Source: Zemynaea arenosa
GTDB lineage: Bacteria > Pseudomonadota > Gammaproteobacteria > Burkholderiales > Burkholderiaceae_D
Assembly: GCF_004614185.1 (NCBI RefSeq)
Contig: NZ_SPVF01000142.1
Coordinates: 1 to 64,000, forward strand
Reading direction: 5' to 3'
DNA length: 64,000 nucleotides
Position 1 is the first letter of the stretch; every line of letters starts with the position of its first letter. The position numbers and the translations under genes were made by a program. The notes beneath the pieces were generated by a model. The model made no database searches, was not told the DNA's origin, and was given only the letters and a program-made list of their open reading frames with translations. Below are positions 37,664 to 45,076 of this stretch, in pieces.

Positions 37664-38266
37664 ATGAAACTGTTCTTTGCCCCGGGCACGTGCGCGCTGG
37701 CGCCCCACATCGTGCTGCACGAGCTCGGCATCCCGCATGACAGCCAGAAGGTCAACCTGCAGACCAAGGAGCTCGACGGCGGCGGCGATTACCGCGCCAT
37801 CAACGCCAAGGGCTATGTGCCCGCGCTGCAGCTCGACAATGGGGAACTGCTGACCGAAGGCCCGGCCATCATGCAATACTTGGCCGACATGGCCGCCGAC
37901 AACCACGGCCTGCTGGCGCCGTGCGGCCAGCTGGCGCGCTACCACACCGTCGAATGGCTGAACTTCATCAGCAGCGAGATGCACAAGAACTACGGCGCCC
38001 TGTTCAACCCGCATGGCTCGGACGAGATGCGTGCGCAGGCATACTCGACGCTGAAGAAGCGCTACGAATACACCGAGGCGCAGCTGGCCGGGAAGGAGTA
38101 CCTGACGGGCAGCCAGTACACGCTGGCCGACGTCTTCTTCTACGTCGTGACCGACTGGGCCGGACACGTCAAGTTCGACCTCGCGCCGTTCCCGCAGGTG
38201 CGCGCGCTGCATGCCCGCGTGGCCGCGCGCCCCGCCGTGCAGGCGGCGCGGCAGCATCAGCGCTGA
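37664..38266 (+). CDS. gstA: Glutathione S-transferase, GstA (beta class)
   Basis: The 200-residue enzyme closely follows enteric GstA: MKLFFAPGTCALAPHIVLHE (with the beta-class Cys10), NAKGYVPALQLD, EGPAIMQYLAD and HTVEWLNFI, ending in the C-terminal helical domain with SQYTLADVFFY. It conjugates glutathione to electrophiles or reduces mixed disulfides in the cytoplasm. GGAAAGGATCACC ribosome site. Monocistronic. Confidence 0.92.
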   Translation: MKLFFAPGTCALAPHIVLHELGIPHDSQKVNLQTKELDGGGDYRAINAKGYVPALQLDNGELLTEGPAIMQYLADMAADNHGLLAPCGQLARYHTVEWLNFISSEMHKNYGALFNPHGSDEMRAQAYSTLKKRYEYTEAQLAGKEYLTGSQYTLADVFFYVVTDWAGHVKFDLAPFPQVRALHARVAARPAVQAARQHQR

Positions 38267-38351
38267 GGGAATTTTTTTCTGGTTTCTGGTCCAAAAGAGA
38301 AATAAAAATCCACTTGTTTCACCCCACTTCACTGTCAACAAGGAGAACAAT

Positions 38352-39215
38352 ATGACCCGCACCCTGCGCGCCCTGGGCGCCAGCCTCGTCCTGGCCACCG
38401 TGGCCGCTCCGGCCGCCTTGGCCGCCTCCGCCGCGCCCGCGCCCGTCAAGTCGCTGCGCGTGTACGTGCTCGACTGCGGCACCATCGACGTGGCCGACAT
38501 CTCGCAGTTCAGCCCCGGCGTGAATGTCGGCAAGCACAAGAAGCTGACCGACACCTGCTACCTGATCGCGCATCCGAAGGGCACGCTGGTGTGGGACACT
38601 GGCCTGCCGGACGCGCTGGCCGAGAAAAAGGATGGCATGGACATGGGCAAGTCCTATCACCTCAAGCGGGACCGCACCCTGGCCAGCCAGATCAAGGCCA
38701 TCGGCTACGATCCCCTGCAGGTCACCTATCTCGGCATCTCGCACATGCATTTCGACCACATCGGCAACGTCGGCCTGTTCCCGAAATCGACCCTGCTGAT
38801 GCAGAAGGAAGAATACGCGAGCGCGTTCGGCCCGGACGCGGCCAAGTACGGCAACGACCCGAAGACCTATCCGACCCTGAAGGACAATCCGGTCCAGGAA
38901 CTCACCGGCGACCATGACGTGTTCGGCGACGGCAGCGTGGTGATCAAGCGCGCCATCGGCCATACCCCGGGCCACCAGTCGCTGTTCCTGAAGCTGCCCA
39001 AGACCGGCAACGTGGTGCTGTCCGGCGATCTGGCCCACTTCACGGAAAACTGGGCCAACCGCCGCGTGCCCAGCTTCAACTATGACAAGGAGCTGTCGGT
39101 AAAGGCCATGAACGAGATGGGTGACTTCCTGAAGGCTAACAAGGCGGTGCTGTGGATCCAGCACGACTACGAGCAGAACGCGCAGATCAAGCACGCGCCC
39201 GCTTTCATCGAGTAA
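38352..39215 (+). CDS. Exported metallo-beta-lactamase-fold hydrolase (AHL lactonase-like)
   Basis: The 287-residue protein has a signal peptide (about 25 residues, Ala-rich, cleavage near LAA). Its MBL core has the dinuclear zinc motif SHMHFDHIGN, later IGHTPGHQS, LSGDLAH and IQHDYEQ. This pattern, with the preceding WDTGLPD, matches the N-acyl-homoserine lactonase (AttM/AiiA) branch, which opens lactone rings of quorum signals. A periplasmic place would intercept incoming signals, but substrate cannot be read from sequence. Strong AAGGAG ribosome site at 38339-38344. Confidence 0.88.
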   Translation: MTRTLRALGASLVLATVAAPAALAASAAPAPVKSLRVYVLDCGTIDVADISQFSPGVNVGKHKKLTDTCYLIAHPKGTLVWDTGLPDALAEKKDGMDMGKSYHLKRDRTLASQIKAIGYDPLQVTYLGISHMHFDHIGNVGLFPKSTLLMQKEEYASAFGPDAAKYGNDPKTYPTLKDNPVQELTGDHDVFGDGSVVIKRAIGHTPGHQSLFLKLPKTGNVVLSGDLAHFTENWANRRVPSFNYDKELSVKAMNEMGDFLKANKAVLWIQHDYEQNAQIKHAPAFIE

Positions 39216-39222
39216 CGGTAGC

Positions 39223-39795
39223 ATGCGGCCCATGAACACGACGGATATGCGCTGTTACGTCGCACTTCTTCGCGGCATCAATGTGGGGCGGGCCAAGCGG
39301 ATCGCGATGGCCGACCTGCGGACGCTGATCGGCGAGCTCGGCTTTGTCGAGGTGAAGAGCGTACTCAACAGCGGGAACGTCGTGTTCCAGGGCCAGCGCG
39401 CCCAGCCCAAGGCCATCGCCACCCGCATCGAGGAAGCGCTGGTGATGAAGGTCGGGGTGACGGCGCGCGTCACCGTGCTGGCCAGCGACGAGCTGGCCGA
39501 GGTGGTCGATGAGAATCCCCTGCTCGATGTGGCCACCGAGCATTCCCGCCTGATGACCTTCATCCTGACCAAACCGAAGGACCGGGCCCTGGTCGAACCG
39601 CTGACCGCCATGGACTGGGGCCGCGAGGCGCTGGCCGTGGGCACGCGCGCGGCCTATGTGTGGTGCCCCGAAGGCATCCTGGAAAGCCGCGCCGCCGCCG
39701 CGGTCGGCAAGGCGCTGGGCGACGGCACCACGTCGCGCAACTGGAGCACGCTGTGCAAGGTGCACACGCTGTGCCAGGCGGCAGCGACCGTCTGA
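39223..39795 (+). CDS. DUF1697 family protein
   Basis: The 190-residue cytoplasmic protein belongs to DUF1697, marked by YVALLRGINVG near the N-terminus, MADLRTLIGELGF and VLNSGNVVF, and ending in RNWSTLCKV. No biochemical role is established for the family. Start candidates are ATG 39223 and ATG 39232; neither has a strong ribosome site. It is seven bases downstream of the lactonase-like gene, so the two may be cotranscribed. Confidence 0.85.
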   Translation: MRPMNTTDMRCYVALLRGINVGRAKRIAMADLRTLIGELGFVEVKSVLNSGNVVFQGQRAQPKAIATRIEEALVMKVGVTARVTVLASDELAEVVDENPLLDVATEHSRLMTFILTKPKDRALVEPLTAMDWGREALAVGTRAAYVWCPEGILESRAAAAVGKALGDGTTSRNWSTLCKVHTLCQAAATV

Positions 39796-39802
39796 ACCGC
39801 CG

Positions 39803-39973
39803 CTAGGACACGTCCGGCGGCTCGAACTTCTCCCGGCTCAGCACGCGGCTCGCGCGCACGCCGACCAGGATCACGCCGATCAGCATCATCACCACGATGT
39901 GCGGCTCGGGGATTTCCGAAAAGGGTATGAACACGATGGCACCTGTGCAAAGGATGGAGGGACGACCCTTCAT
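39803..39973 (-). CDS. 56-residue ORF with PEP-CTERM-like sorting tail
   Basis: Below usual gene-finder length, this frame encodes 56 residues. Residues 21-24 read IPEP, followed by a hydrophobic stretch (HIVVMMLIGVILVGV), then basic residues (RASR) and a 13-residue polar end. That Pro-Glu-Pro, membrane helix, Arg order resembles the PEP-CTERM exosortase sorting signal, but there is no room for a passenger domain and the basic part is followed by an extra tail. It could be a remnant of a PEP-CTERM gene, a minimal membrane peptide or chance. No good ribosome site is visible upstream. Confidence 0.4.
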   Translation of the reverse strand: MKGRPSILCTGAIVFIPFSEIPEPHIVVMMLIGVILVGVRASRVLSREKFEPPDVS

Positions 39974-40044
39974 CCATTAAAGCACAGGCGCTGTGGAATA
40001 CCAGCCGCGCGGCCAGCCGTGCGCGGTTCGGCGCTCCGCCCGGC

Positions 40045-40848
40045 TCAGCGTGGCGTGACGGTGATGGTGGTGCCGCGCAGGTCGATGTTCTTGATGTCGA
40101 TGCTGCCGAAGCTCGGCCCGCTGGTCGCGCCTGCCACGCGGATGTTCTTGAAGCTGATCTCGCCGATCGTGCTCGGCAGCCGCAGGGTGATCGAGCCGTC
40201 CTTGTTGATGTGCGAGACCGAATTGGCCGGATCGTAGACCACGTCCTTGACCGTGGTGGTCGCGCCCAGCAGCATCGAGAGCGGATTGAAGATCTTGGAC
40301 ATCTCCGTCAACACCCGCATGCCATCCGGCGTCTGCATGATGCTGGCAGCCGCGCGCGCCGGGTCGATCTGCGTCCCGTGCGCGTTCAAGTAGGACAGCT
40401 GCATCTCGGCATGGCGCGCCTGTTCCTGCAGGGCCTGCTCGGGGATACCCTGGGCCGCGATGCTGCCGAGCTCTTCGTCGGTCAGCGGACGCATGCTGCC
40501 GCCCGTGCCGGCCCCCTCGGCGGCCCCCCGATCTTCCTTCTCCGAATTCAGCGAGCGCACCGCCACCGCCGCCGCCGGCGCCACCGCCACGGCCGCGTAG
40601 GCTTGCAGCGGGCCGAGCAGGGCCGTGGCCACCCCCGCGGCCAGGCGCAGGTTGCGCTGGCGCCGGATCGCGCTCTGGATCTGGCGGTCGGTGATGACCT
40701 TCCAGTCCGCCAGAATCTCACCGAGGCGCTTGCCGCTGCGGCCCTGTTCCTCGATCGCCTTGTTGAGCAGGTCTTCCGAGATCAGCTTTTTGCCAAGCAG
40801 AATCTGGCCGAGCTGGGAGCGCTTGTCGTTCTGGTAGAGCCAATCCAT
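40045..40848 (-). CDS. MshEN-domain membrane protein with leader-like motif (FilA-like tail)
   Basis: The 267-residue protein starts with two tandem MshEN-type motifs, LGQILLGKKLISEDLLNKAI (13-32, then EEQ) and LGEILADWKVITDRQIQSAI (42-61, then RRQ). In type II secretion and MshE ATPases this fold binds c-di-GMP; here no ATPase follows. A basic-plus-hydrophobic segment (63-86, ending QAYA) looks like an internal signal anchor. The exported part contains LTDEELGSIAAQG (122-134), close to a double-glycine leader or the FilA-type motif, and ends in IDLRGTTITVTPR. Last gene of the C39 peptidase operon, with an AAGGAG site. Function unknown. Confidence 0.75.
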   Translation of the reverse strand: MDWLYQNDKRSQLGQILLGKKLISEDLLNKAIEEQGRSGKRLGEILADWKVITDRQIQSAIRRQRNLRLAAGVATALLGPLQAYAAVAVAPAAAVAVRSLNSEKEDRGAAEGAGTGGSMRPLTDEELGSIAAQGIPEQALQEQARHAEMQLSYLNAHGTQIDPARAAASIMQTPDGMRVLTEMSKIFNPLSMLLGATTTVKDVVYDPANSVSHINKDGSITLRLPSTIGEISFKNIRVAGATSGPSFGSIDIKNIDLRGTTITVTPR

Positions 40849-40880
40849 GGTTGTTCTCCTTGAAGGGCGGCATCAGCGGC

Positions 40881-41414
40881 TTACGGAGTGACGGCGGCGC
40901 GCAGGCGCAGGCCGATTTTTTCCTGCAGCGCCGCCATCTCCGGCTTGATCTGGCCCTGCAGCTGCGCGGCCACGCTTTCCCCGATGGTCTTTTGCAGCTC
41001 GGGCGCCAGCGCCTCGAACTTGGCGCGGAGCGGCGACTCCAGGAAGGCGGCCAGCTGCTTCAGTTCCTCTTCGCTGAACTTCTCGGCCAGCATGGGCGCG
41101 ATCTTGGTCTTGACCGCGGTCTGGGTGCTGGCTTTCACCAGCGGCGCGTTCTTGGCAAAGAACTTTTCGGCCTCGGCCGTGATGTCCTTCATGGCCGCCT
41201 CGGCCTTCTCGGGCGTGGCGCGGCCCTGCAGCATGGCGCGCGACTGGCGCACCGATTCCGCCACTGGCGCCTGCAGCATGGCCAGCCCGACGTTCTCGGT
41301 GTGCATCTTGGCGAGCACGCGGTCCACCAGCGCCTGCTTGGATGCGGGCACCGCCTGCGCGGCGCATGAGCCCGCCGCGCAGAGCGCGAGAGCGGCTAGG
41401 GTCAACTTCAGCAT
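40881..41414 (-). CDS. DUF2059 periplasmic protein
   Basis: The 177-residue protein has a cleavable signal peptide (about 19 residues, ending CAA or CAAQA) and an all-helical DUF2059 domain with the signature FSEEELKQLAAFLESPLRAKF. The role is unknown; DUF2059 proteins are periplasmic. It lies 21 bases after the FadL-like gene and 32 bases ahead of the MshEN gene, with an AAGGAG ribosome site. Place in the operon suggests a chaperone-like or accessory role for the outer-membrane proteins (inference). Confidence 0.85.
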   Translation of the reverse strand: MLKLTLAALALCAAGSCAAQAVPASKQALVDRVLAKMHTENVGLAMLQAPVAESVRQSRAMLQGRATPEKAEAAMKDITAEAEKFFAKNAPLVKASTQTAVKTKIAPMLAEKFSEEELKQLAAFLESPLRAKFEALAPELQKTIGESVAAQLQGQIKPEMAALQEKIGLRLRAAVTP

Positions 41415-41435
41415 GGGAATCTCCTTGTACGTTGT

Positions 41436-43028
41436 TCAGAATGGCCGCGTGAACGAGACGCCGAAGTAGCGCACGATCAGGTCGCCCGACACAGTGGTCG
41501 CGGCGTAGGGGTTGTAGATCAGGTTGAAAAAGCCGTCGCAGTTCAGGTTGCAGTCGGTGCGGGCCGGCACGTTGTAGGTCCCCTTCATGTAGCTGCCCGT
41601 CACGTTGAGTTCGGCGCCGTTGTGGAACTGGTAGCGTACTCCCACGCTCTTGAGTTTGGTATCGGGCAGCGGCGTCAGCAAGCTGATCTTGTCGCCGGGG
41701 ATCGAGCTCTTGCGCGGCTCGTAGCCGAACCGCAACGTCAGCGACTTGGTGGGGAACAGCTGCAGCCCGTAGGCCATGTTGGTCACGCTGCGGAAACCCA
41801 TCGGGAAGGTGGCTTGGGTCGAGTTGGCGTGGCCGAACAGGCGCGCCATCTCCAGCAGCTTGATGCTCTGGTCGAAACGGAAGGTCAGGTATTCCCACTT
41901 TTTCCAGTCCGCATACATGGCGTCGACGTTGAGCTGCGCGTAGTCGGTGACTTTCAGCTTCATGCCGACCTGGACGCGGAATGGGAAGGGGATCTTGGCG
42001 GTCAAGTTGCCGCTCTGGTACTCGGGAATCTCCTGCGGCAGTGCGGCCACGCCCGCCACGATCGGCCCCAGCAGCGAACTGTTCAGGCCTTTCACGAACT
42101 GGCGCAGCATCGGCTCGCTGTGGAAGTTGTAGGTGCCGACGAAAGTGGTCGAGGTGCCGCCCTGGTACACCGCGCCCAGCGCGAACCAGGGCTTGGGTTC
42201 CCACAGCACGCCCAGGTTGACCGTCGGGTCGAACGAGGAGTGCATGTCGAAGTCGATGTTGGCGGCCTTTTTGAACGGGTCCACCATGCCCTCGGGGCCG
42301 CCGCCGCACAGGCCGAAGGTCAGCGTGTCGATGATATTGCCGCTGCCGTTCGGACACACGCCTTTCTGCAGCGCGCCGACCGTCCCCAGCAGCTTGTTGG
42401 GCGCGCGGAAGTCGGTGTTGATGGCGAAGTTGGCGTAGGCGATCGGCACCGAGATGCCGACCTTGAGCGTGTCGGTCAGCTTGTAGCCGATCGCGGGCGA
42501 CAGGTAGACCAGGCGCTGCAGCTGGATCAAACGGCCGTCGAAACGGCCGGGGTCGTTAGCATCCTTGGTGCGGTCGATCGACATCGCCTGCGACAGGTAG
42601 ACGCCGGTGGCAAAGGTCAGCCGCGAGCCCGGGTTGTTCCAGGAAAAGCCGAGCCCGGGCACCACCACCGCAGGCAGGCGCGCCTTCGGGATCCCGAGGA
42701 AGGGCAGGGCCATCGCCTGGCGCACCGGACCGGTCTCGGTGTTGTTGATCGGGTCGTCCTTGAAGCCGCCGATATCGATGTCCGGCGCGGTCTTGAACTT
42801 GCTGTGCGCGCGGATCGAGGCGATGAACAGCGTGTCCGTGTGCTGGTAGCCGGTCAGGCTGGCCAGCCCGGCCGGATTGAAGTGGATCGATTCGATGCCG
42901 CCTGGGTCGGCCGTCACCGCATTCCCCAGCGCCATCGCGCGCGGGCTCACCACCAGGTTGTCCGTGACCCCGGCGTGGACCAGGCCGGCACTGCCGGCCA
43001 GCAGGCCCGGGAGGAGATAGCGCTTCAT
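41436..43028 (-). CDS. OmpP1/FadL-type outer-membrane protein (FilD-like)
   Basis: The 530-residue protein has a signal peptide (MKRYLLPGLLAGSAGLVHA), then VSPRAMALGNAVTADPGGIE and IHFNPAGLASLTG, which match the FadL hatch region. The rest is beta-strand-rich and ends in a C-terminal Phe (VSFTRPF), the outer-membrane insertion signal. FadL barrels move hydrophobic molecules. It is longer than ordinary FadL and sits in the C39 peptidase operon, as FilD does in Acinetobacter fil loci. Confidence 0.87.
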   Translation of the reverse strand: MKRYLLPGLLAGSAGLVHAGVTDNLVVSPRAMALGNAVTADPGGIESIHFNPAGLASLTGYQHTDTLFIASIRAHSKFKTAPDIDIGGFKDDPINNTETGPVRQAMALPFLGIPKARLPAVVVPGLGFSWNNPGSRLTFATGVYLSQAMSIDRTKDANDPGRFDGRLIQLQRLVYLSPAIGYKLTDTLKVGISVPIAYANFAINTDFRAPNKLLGTVGALQKGVCPNGSGNIIDTLTFGLCGGGPEGMVDPFKKAANIDFDMHSSFDPTVNLGVLWEPKPWFALGAVYQGGTSTTFVGTYNFHSEPMLRQFVKGLNSSLLGPIVAGVAALPQEIPEYQSGNLTAKIPFPFRVQVGMKLKVTDYAQLNVDAMYADWKKWEYLTFRFDQSIKLLEMARLFGHANSTQATFPMGFRSVTNMAYGLQLFPTKSLTLRFGYEPRKSSIPGDKISLLTPLPDTKLKSVGVRYQFHNGAELNVTGSYMKGTYNVPARTDCNLNCDGFFNLIYNPYAATTVSGDLIVRYFGVSFTRPF

Positions 43029-43053
43029 CGGACGCTCGTCTGAATCACGGACG

Positions 43054-44061
43054 TCAGAAGCTCAGCGGCAGGCTGACGTCGATGTTCATGTTCGGCGCCG
43101 CGGCGGTCAGGCCGATGCCGACCACCACGTTGAGCGTGGTCTTGGGCGACATGCGGTAGCCCGCGCCGATCGACAGGATGCCGGCGGACTGGGTACTGGT
43201 CTTGGCCTCGCGTCCGTTGTCGAAGGACAGGCGCGAACCTGCCGAGATCTGCTCCTGGAAGGAGAACGAGGTGGTGATCTTGTACGACAGCGCATAGGCG
43301 AAGCCCATGCCGAAGCCGATGGTCGAGCCTGGCCGCACGGTCTTCAGCTTGGCGCCGCCGATGTTCTGCGACAGGTGCTTGGCGGGCGCGCTGGCGCCCA
43401 CGTTGAACGACCCGAACAGGGCCACCGGATCGACGATCTTGTTCACGTTCATACCCAGGGTCAGCGTGGTCAGGCCGGAGCCGGTCGCCAAACCCTTGCC
43501 GGGATCGACCTTGAACGGGCTGTCGCCGGTCGGCAGGCGCAGGCTGCTGGTGAAGGTCAGCGAGGCCTGGTCGCGCTGGGCCGAGAACGGCTGCACGCGG
43601 GCGCCTAGCGTGATGTCGCCGATGCTGTTGGAGGTGCCGTTGAAGGTGTCGCTGTCCGAGTAGCGCGACACGAAGGGCAGGGTGACGCTGGCGGTGACGT
43701 TGTCGCGCAGGCCGTAGTCGACCAGCAGGGTGTTGGTGAAGGTGTGCGAGTTCTGGTTCTCGATCGAGAACAGGGTCGCGTTGCCGGACGAAAGGTCGGT
43801 GTTGATCTTCTCCTGGCCGATGTAGGCGTAGTTCAGGTCGTAGGTCAGCAGGGTCTGGCCGCGCTTGATCAGGGTGTACTGCTTGTCGACCGCGGTCAGG
43901 GTTTCCTTAAGCAGGCTGGTCTGGTCGGTGTCGTCGGCCTTCTTGGCGAGCGCGTCGCGCACGGCCTCGCTGGTCGGCTGGGCGGGCTGCTGCTGCGCGT
44001 GGACGGCGGGCAGGGCGGCCAGGGCGCTGGCGGCGAGGGCGAGGCGGAAGCGGTTCTTCAT
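43054..44061 (-). CDS. Outer-membrane beta-barrel protein of the C39 operon (FilC-like)
   Basis: The 335-residue protein has a signal peptide (MKNRFRLALAASALAALPAVHA), a short helical, Gln- and Lys-rich segment (to about residue 75) and a predicted beta-barrel of alternating strands ending in DVSLPLSF with C-terminal Phe. The sequence style is that of Phenol_MetA_deg-type transporters, without a firm family. The start at 44061 has AAGGA upstream; the frame continuing to 44295 crosses the C39 gene and is rejected. It lies 32 bases after the C39 gene and 25 bases ahead of the FadL-like gene. Confidence 0.78.
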   Translation of the reverse strand: MKNRFRLALAASALAALPAVHAQQQPAQPTSEAVRDALAKKADDTDQTSLLKETLTAVDKQYTLIKRGQTLLTYDLNYAYIGQEKINTDLSSGNATLFSIENQNSHTFTNTLLVDYGLRDNVTASVTLPFVSRYSDSDTFNGTSNSIGDITLGARVQPFSAQRDQASLTFTSSLRLPTGDSPFKVDPGKGLATGSGLTTLTLGMNVNKIVDPVALFGSFNVGASAPAKHLSQNIGGAKLKTVRPGSTIGFGMGFAYALSYKITTSFSFQEQISAGSRLSFDNGREAKTSTQSAGILSIGAGYRMSPKTTLNVVVGIGLTAAAPNMNIDVSLPLSF

Positions 44062-44093
44062 GGCGGATCCTTCAGGCAGGCGTGTGTTTCGAT

Positions 44094-44855
44094 TCATTGT
44101 TTGTGGATGGAGATGCCGCCCTGCCCATTGAGCAGGCGTTCCATCGCATGGGCATTGCTGATCGGACCGAGCGTCGCGCGGCCGCGGATGCGGTCGGGGT
44201 CGATCACGCCGAGCTCCTGGTCGGTCAGGGCCAGCTGGGCGACGGCGGGCTTGTCCTTGGGCGGGTAGACCAGGAACAGCGTGTTGCCATCCCACAGGGT
44301 GGCAAACTCGGTCACGGAAAAGGTGATGTTGCCCATGGCCGGGTCGGCCACGAACACCAGGCCGTCGCGCACGCCGCGGAACACCACGAAGTGCTTGAAG
44401 CCGGCGTAGTCGATCGGCACGATGGCCGGGTCCTTCAGCTCCTCCAGGTCCTTCATCTCGGCCTTGAAGCCGGCCGACTGCACGCCCAGCGAGGCCACAT
44501 AGCGCTTCATGTCCAGCAGGGAAAAGCCGCGGCGGGCGATGATCTTGTCCTTCTCGCCTTTGTCCATCATCCCTTCCATCGAGTCCTGTTCGGACACTTT
44601 GATACCCAGGTGATAGTTGAGGATGGTGACCAGCGCGGCCGAGCCGCAGCTGTAGTCGTAGGCCTGGTGGACGATGTGCTTGAACTTGAGCTCGGACATC
44701 GGCTCGATCTTGACCAGCCGCTCGCCCGCGCCGCCGCCGACCATGGCGGGGGACAGGTCGAACTGGTCCAGCGGCCGGTCGGCCGGTTCATGGCGCGACC
44801 ATAGGCCGGTGCCGCCCAGCACCACGGCCAGGATGCCCAGCAGGACTGTGTACAT
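44094..44855 (-). CDS. Membrane-anchored C39-like cysteine peptidase (FilB-like), no ABC transporter
   Basis: The 253-residue protein has an N-terminal membrane anchor (residues 2-20) and a C39 papain-like domain: Gln64 and Cys70 in HQAYDYSCGSAAL, His155 in GFKHFVVFRG and Asp171 in VFVADPAMG. Classical C39 domains sit on the cytoplasmic side of ABC exporters and cut after double-glycine leaders; this one is alone and faces the periplasm. First gene of a five-gene operon with GGAGGAG ribosome site. NCBI names similar proteins in Acinetobacter fil loci FilB. Its likely substrate is the product of 40045-40848. A second LTDQELGVI sequence (210-218) lies in its own C-terminal region. Confidence 0.87.
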   Translation of the reverse strand: MYTVLLGILAVVLGGTGLWSRHEPADRPLDQFDLSPAMVGGGAGERLVKIEPMSELKFKHIVHQAYDYSCGSAALVTILNYHLGIKVSEQDSMEGMMDKGEKDKIIARRGFSLLDMKRYVASLGVQSAGFKAEMKDLEELKDPAIVPIDYAGFKHFVVFRGVRDGLVFVADPAMGNITFSVTEFATLWDGNTLFLVYPPKDKPAVAQLALTDQELGVIDPDRIRGRATLGPISNAHAMERLLNGQGGISIHKQ

Positions 44856-45076
44856 GTCGTCTCCTCCGGACTGGCTGCGTGGCCAATCCCTGTTTGGATG
44901 TCCCTTTGCACCGGGCCGCTCTTATTCGTTAAGCGGTCTCTACCGATGACGCCAAAAACGTGTCGTCTTTGCCACGAATCCGGGGAACATATCCTATTTT
45001 CGATGCAGCAAACTTGATCTGATGCTATAAAACGCTATCGTTTTTGTTAAAAAACGTTCATCGGGGACAGCGCTTC
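44856..45076. promoter_or_regulatory. Divergent control region between the C39 operon and the AraC gene
   Basis: This 221-base AT-rich spacer contains repeated AAAACG half-sites: AAAAACG at 44954-44960, AAAACG/CGTTTT as a dyad at 45029-45044 (CTAT spacer), and CGTTTTT/AAAAACG as an overlapping dyad at 45039-45056 (GTTA spacer). The arrangement could be an operator for the adjacent AraC-type regulator acting on both directions. Half-site spacing and protein identity are inference. Confidence 0.5.

Noticed and set aside
40045-44855. Bacteriocin or microcin export locus, suggested by the C39 domain
   Set aside because: No ABC ATPase or membrane-fusion gene and no short peptide precursor; the peptidase is membrane-anchored and apparently periplasmic.
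40045-44855. True LapD/LapG/LapA system
   Set aside because: There is no GGDEF/EAL receptor, no family C93 protease and no large adhesin; only the logic is similar.
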